DNA from: Mesorhizobium sp. AR07
GTDB taxonomy: Bacteria; Pseudomonadota; Alphaproteobacteria; Rhizobiales; Rhizobiaceae
Assembly: GCF_024746815.1 (NCBI RefSeq)
Contig: NZ_CP080529.1
Location: 281,016-345,015, forward strand
Direction: 5' to 3'
Length of the DNA stretch: 64,000 nt
The position numbers and the translations under genes are program-made. Below are positions 17,272 to 24,853 of this stretch, in pieces; within the stretch, counting starts at the first letter, position 1; the number at the start of each line of letters is the position of its first letter. The notes below the pieces were generated by a model, which was given only the letters and a program-made list of their open reading frames with translations, was not told the DNA's origin and made no database searches.

Positions 17272-18316
17272 CGCGAGTTCCCGGTACCGGAATGTTCATC
17301 GTGCAGATCAACCCGTCCGGGCGATAGTCGAGTTGCACAGTGCCTTCGAGTTCGTGGGTCAGGCCGCGCTCGATCACACGCGAGCCGAACCCTTTTCGCA
17401 GCGGTGGCGTAACTGGCGGTCCATCCTTCTCGCCCCAGGACAGCATCAGCCGGCCGCCCTCCGACATCGGCTCGATCGTCCAGTCGATCCGGATCGAGCC
17501 CTTGTCGTTGGAAAACGCACCGTACTTCACCGCGTTGGTCGCGAGTTCGTTGAAGGCGATGCCAAGCGCCAGCGCCGCCTTTGTAGAAAGGCGGATGTTT
17601 TCACCGGTAATCACCAGGCGCTCCGCCCGCCCATCGGTGACGCCGAACGGTTCCAGTGCATCGTGGAGCACATCGAGCAGCCCGGCGCTGTGCCAATTTT
17701 CACGGGTCAGCAAATTGTGCGACCGGGAGAGCGCAAACAGCCGGGACTCGACGGCTTCGCGGATCGCTCGCGGATCGGAATTGGCGCGCGATGCCTGCCA
17801 GACGATCGACTGCACCGTTGCGAGCGTGTTCTTCACCCGATGGTTCAGTTCGTCGATGAGCATTTTGGATTGCGCCTGCTCCTCCTTGTGCTTGGTCAGG
17901 TCGACGAAGGAGGTAAAATACTGGACGATGGCGCCGCTCTTGTCGTGGACAGGACTGGCGAAAAGACCCGCCCAGAATTCGCTGCCATCCTTGCGTCTGT
18001 AAAGGATTTCCGTACCCGCCTCCGCATTGGCTTCGAACTCGATCTTGATACGTTTCAGCGCCCTGGCGTCGGTAGCGTCCGCCATTAGGAAATTGAACGG
18101 CTGACCGAGGACCTCTTCCCTGGCGTATCCGGTCAAGGAGAGGAAGGCGTCATTGGCAAAAATGATCGGATTGCCGGGTTCCTTTGCATCGGCGAAAACC
18201 ATGGCCATTCGTGTTGTCTCGGCGGCAACCACGAACGGGCCAAGGTCATCCTGAAACCCCTCGACTTCGGCTTCGGCGTCCTCCTGCTCTTCGGACTTGT
18301 CAACTATGCTGGACAT
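17264..18316 (-). CDS. PAS domain HWE/HisKA_2 sensor histidine kinase
   Basis: A 350-residue soluble kinase. Residues ~30-145 are a PAS domain very close to LOV domains (NPIIFANDAFLSLTGYAREEVLG), but the photoactive Cys position is Phe74 (GQPFNFL instead of G-R-N-C-R-F-L), so flavin photochemistry is not expected. The HisKA_2/HWE dimerisation helix has His159 (ELNHRVKNTLATVQS). The ATPase domain shows AFNELATNAVKYGAFS and a G-box GFGSRVIERGL. It has no membrane segment. It phosphorylates the overlapping response regulator (inference) and lies next to stress-promoter genes. Confidence 0.87.
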   Translation of the reverse strand: MSSIVDKSEEQEDAEAEVEGFQDDLGPFVVAAETTRMAMVFADAKEPGNPIIFANDAFLSLTGYAREEVLGQPFNFLMADATDARALKRIKIEFEANAEAGTEILYRRKDGSEFWAGLFASPVHDKSGAIVQYFTSFVDLTKHKEEQAQSKMLIDELNHRVKNTLATVQSIVWQASRANSDPRAIREAVESRLFALSRSHNLLTRENWHSAGLLDVLHDALEPFGVTDGRAERLVITGENIRLSTKAALALGIAFNELATNAVKYGAFSNDKGSIRIDWTIEPMSEGGRLMLSWGEKDGPPVTPPLRKGFGSRVIERGLTHELEGTVQLDYRPDGLICTMNIPVPGTRDG

Positions 18317-18897
18317 GTTGAAGATCCATCTCGCCCGCTAACCCGTGGCGACGCCGTTCGTCTCCAAAGGCTTCTTTGGTAGCTTGCTAGGGGGCGAAAG
18401 CGCGATCGACTCCTTCAAGCGCCAGCGCCCATATACAGGCTGACGACCCTTGCTTTGTACCCGTCCGACAGTCGGTTAGCGAGTCATTCCGTCGCCGAGT
18501 TGCGGCCTGGTGCGGCATCTCGAACTTGATCACGGCTCGCTGGAACGATTGGTCAGAGCCGGCGTTCCTTGACTGCTGCGGACCGTGTCAACCGGGCGTG
18601 GCGGCACGGTGAACAGGATGGTTTTCCCGGTTTCATATCCTGGCCAAGCAATGGCAATATCATCTGTCCCGCCCGGTCTGCAGCATCCAACATCGTTGGA
18701 ACGGATCGGTCGAGCCGCGATTGGCCCGAATTGAGCGGTCTCTAGCGCGTGCCTTCTGGACCACAAACGGTTATCAGCTCCTTCTAACGGGCGGCGCGGC
18801 GTGCCTTTGAACGGTCCCCGCTTGTCGCCACCAAGCAATGGCTGGCGCGTGATTTCCTTCTTCGAAGCCGTTGCACACCAGCAAGCGGCTACGGAGT
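18317..18897 (+). other. Intergenic region without a supported gene
   Basis: About 580 bp between the kinase start and the csbD promoter. Several unsupported open frames lack starts, ribosome binding sites or family motifs. It must hold the promoter of the kinase operon; no EcfG match was found for that operon. Confidence 0.4.
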
Positions 18898-18922
18898 GGA
18901 ACCTGCGGCCATGGTCAGCGTT
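18898..18922 (+). promoter_or_regulatory. EcfG-type promoter of the CsbD gene
   Basis: GGAAC at 18898-18902, a 16-bp spacer, CGTT at 18919-18922: a perfect consensus match. It ends 45 bp before the ATG at 18968. Confidence 0.75.
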
Positions 18923-18967
18923 TCCCAAACGCTCATTCAACGAATTTCAACCATAGGAGCTACGATC

Positions 18968-19183
18968 ATGGGAAGCACCAGCGATAAAGCAGCCGGCATT
19001 GCCAATCAGGCGATCGGCGACGCCAAGCAGGGGCTTGGCAAGGCAGTCGGCAACGACCGGCTTCGCGCCGAGGGCGCCGCACAGGAAGCCAAGGGCAAGG
19101 TCGAGAAGGCGGTTGGCGACGCCAAATCTACAGTAAAGGATGCGGCCAACAAAGCCGCGGCGGCAATCAACAAAAAGCTCTGA
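18968..19183 (+). CDS. CsbD family general stress protein
   Basis: A 71-residue CsbD-like protein (MGSTSDKAAGIANQAIG...). It has the usual pattern of Ala/Gly/Lys-rich helices with repeated G-x-A-K-x-x-x-G-K-A (GDAKQGLGKAVG, GAAQEAKGKVEKAVGDAK). CsbD proteins are abundant in the general stress response of many bacteria; their biochemical role is unknown. The ATG at 18968 has a TAGGAG site. The in-frame codons further upstream overlap the EcfG promoter and are not translated. A terminator follows directly. Confidence 0.88.
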   Translation: MGSTSDKAAGIANQAIGDAKQGLGKAVGNDRLRAEGAAQEAKGKVEKAVGDAKSTVKDAANKAAAAINKKL

Positions 19184-19191
19184 ATTTGATT

Positions 19192-19229
19192 GATGGGTAG
19201 GCCTATCGAGACTTACCCATCTCTTGTTT
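19192..19229 (+). terminator. Terminator of the CsbD gene
   Basis: A 10-bp stem, GATGGGTAGG with CTTACCCATC (one G-U pair), followed by TCTTGTTT. It starts 9 bp after the csbD stop. Confidence 0.65.
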
Positions 19230-19392
19230 GACCGGCGCTCTCTCCGGCTGGCACCGCATTATCCTGGGCTGCCAGAAAATTTGCTACGTGCTGCAGAGCT
19301 TCGAAGTGATCGCAGAAGACCTTGATTGCGACGAGTAGAGGCACTGCCATGACCGCACCAACAAATCCCCACAGCAACGAATATCTGGGTCT
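19213..19392 (-). pseudogene. C-terminal fragment of an AI-2E family transporter
   Basis: The reverse strand reads LLWGFVGAVMAVPLLVAIKV, then FCDHFEALQHVANFLAAQD and a stop at 19213-19215. This is the conserved last membrane segment and tail of AI-2E/PerM family permeases (the G-x-x-G-A-x-x-A-V-P-L-L pattern). The ~300 residues before it are missing. Confidence 0.6.
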
Positions 19393-19817
19393 ATCAACTT
19401 CCGTGACTATGCAGCGATGAAATATAGCAAGACGATAAACTTATTCACCGACGCTTAGGCATTTTCGGAGCAAACACACGAGATCAGAGAAGCCCTCAAG
19501 GCGAACAGCGCCGCTCAGCCGTAGGATAAGAAAACGTACCGCTATTCCGCCGATTGCGTGCGTTCCGCCAGTGCAAAAGCTTGCAAGTTTTTAGATTTGC
19601 CTACGTCTTGATCCGCATTTGAAATGATCGAGAAGAACGCGGCTCGCGCTATGTCCTTCTTTGATGCATTGGGATGCTCCTTTCGTATCGCCTATTGCCT
19701 GCATGTCGCTCGCATCCATAACAGGGCCTCCATGGCTGGCTATTCAGACAGCGTGCCAGCTCGGCTGGTCGCACAGAGGCCGCCCGCCGGTGTGAGCCGG
19801 CGAGCGACAGGGCAACT
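19393..19817 (+). other. No recognisable gene
   Basis: About 425 bp, more A/T-rich than its surroundings, upstream of the broken end of the permease fragment and downstream of the His-rich gene. No coding feature is supported. Confidence 0.4.
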
Positions 19818-20018
19818 CTACTTATTCGAATGCTTATGCGCTTCGCTCGAGCTCTTATGAGCGAGTTCGCTGTGTTCCATCGCGGCAGCAGCGTGCTGCT
19901 TGGCTTCGGTGTGTCTGCCTTGATTGTGTTCATGAGCCGCTTGGTGATGATGATGAGCGGCTGCAGCATGATGCCCTGATGCCGTGACGTGATGCTCCGA
20001 TGAAGGATGCTTGGCCAT
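19818..20018 (-). CDS. Histidine-rich small protein (EcfG-type promoter)
   Basis: A 66-residue soluble protein, about one quarter histidine, with Ala, Ser and Glu making up most of the rest. Blocks such as HHAAAAHHHHQAAHEH alternate with HTEAKQHAAAAMEH. The composition suggests metal binding or a helical, disordered stress protein (inference). An AAGGAAA ribosome binding site precedes the ATG at 20018 and an EcfG-type promoter lies about 43 bp upstream. It has no signal peptide. Confidence 0.7.
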   Translation of the reverse strand: MAKHPSSEHHVTASGHHAAAAHHHHQAAHEHNQGRHTEAKQHAAAAMEHSELAHKSSSEAHKHSNK

Positions 20019-20060
20019 GACCGTTTCCTTTTATCTGTGAATGCCGACCGCCCGCAGAAG

Positions 20061-20086
20061 AACTCGCCGCCGGCTGAAATGGTTCC
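20061..20086 (-). promoter_or_regulatory. EcfG-type promoter of the His-rich gene
   Basis: Reverse strand: GGAAC at 20086-20082, a 17-bp spacer, AGTT at 20064-20061. It fits GGAAC-N16/17-NGTT and lies about 43 bp before the ATG. Confidence 0.6.
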
Positions 20087-20159
20087 AGGACGAGGCGCGA
20101 CACCTGGACTGCTGCAATCGACGATACGGCCCCCAAGCCAGGCAGGGCAAAAAAGACCT

Positions 20160-22028
20160 TCAAACTGGAATTTGCCGACCAATTTCAACAAGCCGGTCGT
20201 TCGGCACTTTCAGGTAATCGCTCATCTTCGCTGAATTGCGGCTCATGGCGGCGAATGGCTCCCTTTGCCAGGCGGGCAGGCCTTGGCCATCCTCGCGCGC
20301 TACGATGCTGATGTGGCCGACGTAATAGGTGACATCGGACAGATCAATTCCACTGCCAGCCGCCATACAGGATGCAAGAAGTCTCGGGACATCAGGCATT
20401 TCCATAAACCCATACCTGGCTTCGACATGCCAGAAATTGGGGGCCTGCTGATTGAGTGTGAAGCGATCCTGAGCTGCAACCCGTGGCACGGACAGAATGG
20501 ACCACTGCAGCACGATCACGCGTTCCTGCAGCGCGCGATTTAGCTGTACATGCCAGACCATGACGGGCGGCACCCCTTTGGCGGAAAGCGTCAGGAATAC
20601 CGCTGTACCCGGTACGCGCGCTATCGTGCCGGATTGCAACTCTGCAAGGAATCTGGCGGTCGGAATCAGAGTTTTCTGGACGCTGTTGTGCATGGCTTTC
20701 GTGCCACGGTGCCAGATCCACATGACCGCATAAACACCAATTGCAATTGCAAGCGGCACATAACCGCCTTGAAAGAACTTGGTCATGTTGGCGGCGAAGA
20801 ATGAACTGTCGACAATCAAGAACAGTCCGGCGACGCCACCGGCAGCGACCATGCTCCATCGCCATATCTCTCGCATGGCGATGAACAACAGAACGGAGGT
20901 CATCAGCATGGTCATCGAAACGGCGATGCCATAAGCGGCGGCCAGATTGTCAGATTTGCCGAAGCCGATGGTGAGGGCGACGGTGGCAATCATCAGCAAC
21001 CAGTTCACAGCGCCGACATAGATCTGGCCAAAGCCTTCAGCCGATGTCTGCCTGATGTTGAAGCGCGGCATCCAGCCAAGCTGAATCGCCTGGCGTGTCA
21101 TGGAAAACGCCCCGGTAATGATGGATTGGCTGGCAATGATGGTCGCGATGGTCGCGAGCACGATGAGAGGCGTCAGCAACATGGGCGGACAAAGCCGATA
21201 GAAAATATTGCCATCCGTCGGCGCGCCATTCAAGACGATGGCGGCTTGGCCGATATAGTTGAGTACGAGGCTTGGAAAAACCACGAAGTTCCAGGCGAGT
21301 CGGATCGGAACGGGGCCAAAATGCCCCATATCCGCGTAAAGCGCTTCGGCACCTGTGACGCACAGAAACACACCGCCAAGAACCAGGAAGCCAGCCCAGC
21401 CATTTGAGGCCAGATACTTCAGCCCGTAATAGGGATTGATCGCCACGAGAACGGCTGGATGCTGCAGGATTCCATAGATACCCATGGCAGCCATCACACC
21501 AAACCAGAGCAGCATGACCGGCCCGAACGTTCTGCCAATTCGGGCTGTCCCTAGCGGCTGAACGGCGAACAATGCGACCAGGATGGCGACCGCGCCATAA
21601 AGCACCCATGGCGTCAGGCTGGGCGTGATCTGCTCTACACCTTCAAGCGCGGAGAGAACCGAAATCGCCGGCGTGATCGCGCCGTCGCCGTAGATCAGCG
21701 CTGCGCCAAACAGGCCTGCCGCGACGATGACAGGACGGTTCTGTTTCTTCACGCCGAGCAGCGACATCAAGGCCAGGATGCCGCCCTCTCCGTCATTGTC
21801 GACGCGCATGGCGAAATTGACGTATTTGACCGTGGTAACGATGATGAGCGTCCAGAGGATCAACGAAACCGATCCCAGGATGGTGGTTGCGTCGGGTCGG
21901 CCGCCCGTCAGGTCAAGGACTGTCTTGAAGGTGTAAAGCGGACTGGTTCCGATATCGCCAAAGACGATGCCCAGAGCCGCAAGACCGAGTAGTGGGATGC
22001 CCGCTTTGGCTGTGGCGTTTTTGGACAA
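20160..22028 (-). CDS. kup: Kup-type potassium uptake protein
   Basis: A 622-residue Kup/KT/HAK potassium-proton symporter, normal length. It opens with the family signature LGLAALGIVFGDIGTSPLYTFKTV. Later blocks include GDGAITPAISVLSALEGVE (second signature), NYIGQAAIVL and ATIIASQSIITGAFSMTRQAIQLGWMPR. About twelve membrane helices are followed by a cytoplasmic C-terminal domain (about residues 440-622). It sits in the inner membrane and takes up K+ under low-K+ or acid conditions. Confidence 0.93.
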   Translation of the reverse strand: MSKNATAKAGIPLLGLAALGIVFGDIGTSPLYTFKTVLDLTGGRPDATTILGSVSLILWTLIIVTTVKYVNFAMRVDNDGEGGILALMSLLGVKKQNRPVIVAAGLFGAALIYGDGAITPAISVLSALEGVEQITPSLTPWVLYGAVAILVALFAVQPLGTARIGRTFGPVMLLWFGVMAAMGIYGILQHPAVLVAINPYYGLKYLASNGWAGFLVLGGVFLCVTGAEALYADMGHFGPVPIRLAWNFVVFPSLVLNYIGQAAIVLNGAPTDGNIFYRLCPPMLLTPLIVLATIATIIASQSIITGAFSMTRQAIQLGWMPRFNIRQTSAEGFGQIYVGAVNWLLMIATVALTIGFGKSDNLAAAYGIAVSMTMLMTSVLLFIAMREIWRWSMVAAGGVAGLFLIVDSSFFAANMTKFFQGGYVPLAIAIGVYAVMWIWHRGTKAMHNSVQKTLIPTARFLAELQSGTIARVPGTAVFLTLSAKGVPPVMVWHVQLNRALQERVIVLQWSILSVPRVAAQDRFTLNQQAPNFWHVEARYGFMEMPDVPRLLASCMAAGSGIDLSDVTYYVGHISIVAREDGQGLPAWQREPFAAMSRNSAKMSDYLKVPNDRLVEIGRQIPV

Positions 22029-22071
22029 TCGACATCGCCTCCAGATCGTGGCCGTTCATCATACCCCTTGC

Positions 22072-22347
22072 TCAGAGGTATTTGGTAATTGCCTTGAACT
22101 CCTCGATCGGCGCCTTTGCCGCTTCGCCGTCGGCCCCGGCCGCACTCTCCAGGCAGTGATCGAGATGGTCGTGGATAAGCGTCTTCTTGGCGGACTGAAC
22201 CGCTTTCTCCACGGCCTGCAGCTGCTGGGCAATCTCGAGGCAGTTCCGCCCCTCCTCTAGCATGGTGACAATGCTGCGAATGTGCCCCTCGGCATTTTTG
22301 AGGCGCTTGATGATTTTTGGATGAGAAACATGGACCGTGTGATTCAT
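22072..22347 (-). CDS. CsoR/RcnR-family metal-sensing repressor, DmeR-like
   Basis: A 91-residue all-helical repressor of the DUF156 (CsoR/RcnR/FrmR) family. Features: an N-terminal MNHTVHVSHPKIIKRLKNAEGHIRSI with several His, then the family Cys in GRNCLEIAQQLQAVEKAV, then HDHLDHCLES. The N-terminal His residues plus the mid-helix Cys and His resemble Ni/Co sensors (RcnR, and DmeR of rhizobia) more than Cu sensors. It is divergent from the small ORF and Nramp-family gene, and its operator-like palindrome lies just upstream, so it may repress itself or that transporter. Confidence 0.82.
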   Translation of the reverse strand: MNHTVHVSHPKIIKRLKNAEGHIRSIVTMLEEGRNCLEIAQQLQAVEKAVQSAKKTLIHDHLDHCLESAAGADGEAAKAPIEEFKAITKYL

Positions 22348-22353
22348 GTCTTG

Positions 22354-22375
22354 ACCCTACCCTAGTGGGGAGGGT
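22354..22375. promoter_or_regulatory. Operator-like palindrome of the CsoR-family repressor
   Basis: ACCCTACCC, TA, G, TGGGGAGGGT: an imperfect palindrome of a C tract and a G tract around a TA centre, 7 bp upstream of the repressor ATG. CsoR/RcnR-family operators have this C-tract/G-tract form. Confidence 0.5.
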
Positions 22376-22666
22376 AAAACAAGTTCGTTGGCGTTACGGA
22401 TGGTTCCGTTGCGTCGACGAGTCTGTCGATATCCTGGCGTGCTGCCAGGGTCGATTCAACCAGCAAGGGATCACATGAACCCGCGATCTAAAAGCCAATC
22501 TCCGGAGTGCGACAGTAGGCGACTGCCGCCTGCTGCAACCACTCTGCCAGGTTGGTCCGCCGCCCGGGTCGTGCTTGTAACCGCCATGCCCTTCGCGCAA
22601 ACGCGCCTGGGCTAACGGCCGGGCCCTCCCGGGTTCGAGCAACCGCTTGAACCAAAGGAGAGGGCC

Positions 22667-22849
22667 ATGACTGCCTTTCTCATCGTCGATACCAAACGGG
22701 CGCGCGTTGCGTCCGCGTTTCCGCGCGCTGCGCTCCGGCTTGTGCGCGGGCCATCATTGCCATGCCTCCACCCTCGCGCGGTGCCGACCGCGCGCTGGCT
22801 GATTGCGCCAGATGGGCGGCTGATTTGCCGATGGCAGACTGACGCGTAG
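22667..22849 (+). CDS. Small ORF upstream of the Nramp-family gene
   Basis: A 60-residue open frame whose ATG is preceded by an AAAGGAGAGGG ribosome binding site, strong evidence that it is translated. The start is MTAFLIVDTKRARVASAF and the end RWLIAPDGRLICRWQTDA. No family is recognised. It could be a leader peptide or a small separate protein. It lies between the CsoR-type repressor and the transporter, with a hairpin after it. Confidence 0.45.
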   Translation: MTAFLIVDTKRARVASAFPRAALRLVRGPSLPCLHPRAVPTARWLIAPDGRLICRWQTDA

Positions 22850-22916
22850 CCCCCTTCAGCCTTCCTGACTGAAGCCAAGCCGCTGCACTGCGGCGCGCCC
22901 TTCCCTGCCGTTCGCT

Positions 22917-22939
22917 CCCCACGACAGCATAGCGTGGGG
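22917..22939 (+). other. Hairpin in the transporter leader
   Basis: CCCCACG pairs with CGTGGGG around an ACAGCATAG loop, 34 bp before the transporter ATG. No U tract follows, so it is not a classical terminator. It may be a leader structure. Confidence 0.4.
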
Positions 22940-22973
22940 CATTGCGCCAATCCTTTTGCCTTCGGAGACCATC

Positions 22974-24632
22974 ATGTCTCACATTGTTCTTGGCGATCCC
23001 GTTCGCTCCGTTGTTCTCGACAGCGCCCATCTCGGTGATATCCATGGTGCATTCGGCACCATCTATCGTGACGATACCTTACATCGACGTACCTGGAAGG
23101 CACGGCTTGCTACGTTGATGGCGATCATCGGCCCCGGCCTGATCGTCATGGTCGGCGATAACGACGCCGGCGCCTTCGGCACCTACACTCAGGCCGGCCA
23201 GAACTACGGCACCGCGTTGCTTTGGACGCTGCTGCTGCTCGTGCCAGTGCTCTATGTGAATCAGGAGATGGTGCTGCGTCTTGGTGCGGTGACCGGGGTT
23301 GGCCATGCCCGCCTGATCCTGGAACGCTTCGGCAAATTCTGGGGCGCATTCAGCGTCATCGATCTGTTCATCTTGAACGGGCTGACCATCGTTACCGAGT
23401 TCATCGGCGTTAACCTGGCCCTCGGCTACCTCGGCATCCCGCGGGTGTGGGGTATCGTGGTCGCCGCCGGGATTGTCATCGCCGCGGCGAGCACCGGTAA
23501 CTTCCGCCGCTTCGAGCGGTTTTCCCTGGCGCTTTGCTTCTTCAGCCTGCTGCTGGTGCCGGTCTTCATGATGGTGCACCCGCCACTTGCCGAGGTCGGG
23601 CGTGATTTTGTGATTCCGCGCTTTCCCGCTGACGGGAAGCTTTCGGATGTAATGCTGCTGATCATCGCGATTGTCGGCACCACGGTGGCGCCCTGGCAGC
23701 TTTTCTTCCAGCAGAGCTATGTCATCGACAAGCGTATCACTCCGCGCTTCATGAACTATGCCAAGGCGGATCTGGTGATTGGTATCGTCCTCGTCCTGAT
23801 TGGCGGGGTGGCCATGATGGCGTTCGCCGCAGCGGCCTTCCAGGGCACACCCGGCTTCGGCCAGTTCACCGATGCCGGCGCCGTTGCCGCAGGTCTTGAG
23901 GCACATGCTGGCCGCGCAGCAGGCGTGATGTTCGCGCTTGCCTTGCTGGATGCCAGCATCATTGGTGCATCCGCCGTGTCGTTGGCAACCGCTTACGCGA
24001 TTGGCGACGTGCTCGCGCTGCGCCACTCCCTTCATCGCAAGGCGACTGATGCTCGCGGCTTCTACGCTGTTTATGCCGGCCTGATCGCGGTGGCGGCAGC
24101 GTTGGTGCTGTTCGGCAGTGATGCGCTGCTTGGCCTGCTGACCAACGCCGTGCAGACGCTCGCCGGCGTACTTCTCCCGTCGGCAACCGTGTTCCTGCTG
24201 CTGCTTTGCAATGACAAGGCCGTTCTCGGGCCATGGGTCAATGGGCGCTGGCTGAACGTGTTCACCGGCGCGGTGATCTGGGTACTGGTGATGCTGTCCA
24301 TCATCCTGACCGCGGCCACTGTGTTCCCGAACATCTCCGGCGAGACGATACTCATTGCCCTGGGCGGCGGTACATTCCTTGGTATCGCGGGGTTTGCAGC
24401 CTTTGCGCTGTTTCGCAGGAATCGCGGCGAGACGACAACTGAGGACAATGTATCTGATTCCGCTCAGATGCGTGCATCGCGAGTGACCTGGACGATGCCG
24501 CCGCTCGACCAGCTTCCTCCCCCGAGGCTGAGCCTGAGCAAGCGGCTTTGGATGGGCGTGTTGCGCGCCTATCTCGTCGCTGCTGTCGCTTTGGTTGCCT
24601 TCAAGGTCATCCAGATCGCGGTTGGGCAGTAG
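22974..24632 (+). CDS. Nramp-family divalent metal transporter, non-canonical
   Basis: A 552-residue Nramp/SLC11-family carrier with about eleven membrane helices and extra N- and C-terminal tails. The helix-1 site, normally D-P-G-N, reads GDNDAGAFGTYTQAG. The helix-6 site, normally with the M-P-H motif, reads VGTTVAPWQLFFQQ. The protein therefore belongs to the Nramp-related branch whose ion choice differs from Mn/Fe transporters; some members carry Mg2+. A GGAG site precedes the ATG at 22974 (MSHIVLGDP). It was probably placed under control of the divergent CsoR-type sensor (inference). Confidence 0.8.
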   Translation: MSHIVLGDPVRSVVLDSAHLGDIHGAFGTIYRDDTLHRRTWKARLATLMAIIGPGLIVMVGDNDAGAFGTYTQAGQNYGTALLWTLLLLVPVLYVNQEMVLRLGAVTGVGHARLILERFGKFWGAFSVIDLFILNGLTIVTEFIGVNLALGYLGIPRVWGIVVAAGIVIAAASTGNFRRFERFSLALCFFSLLLVPVFMMVHPPLAEVGRDFVIPRFPADGKLSDVMLLIIAIVGTTVAPWQLFFQQSYVIDKRITPRFMNYAKADLVIGIVLVLIGGVAMMAFAAAAFQGTPGFGQFTDAGAVAAGLEAHAGRAAGVMFALALLDASIIGASAVSLATAYAIGDVLALRHSLHRKATDARGFYAVYAGLIAVAAALVLFGSDALLGLLTNAVQTLAGVLLPSATVFLLLLCNDKAVLGPWVNGRWLNVFTGAVIWVLVMLSIILTAATVFPNISGETILIALGGGTFLGIAGFAAFALFRRNRGETTTEDNVSDSAQMRASRVTWTMPPLDQLPPPRLSLSKRLWMGVLRAYLVAAVALVAFKVIQIAVGQ

Positions 24633-24853
24633 CGGAGGAAGCCCAATGATTGCATTGCGCAGGTGCTCGACATAGCCGACCCGATACGACCACCGTGCTA
24701 TGTGGGGCTTAGCCGAAGGCGGGCGTTGCGCAACGCCCGCCAGCATCTGGCGCGCAGGATCTGTGCTCCACAAAACCACTCAACCGAATACCGAACTGCC
24801 ACGTGTTGGGCTCGTCGTAATACCGGCACATGGAGCCTGATAGGAACACCATC

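Noticed and set aside
23079..24779. 566-residue reverse frame
   Set aside because: Exact antisense of the Nramp-family gene; His/Gln/Arg-rich product without any fold pattern.
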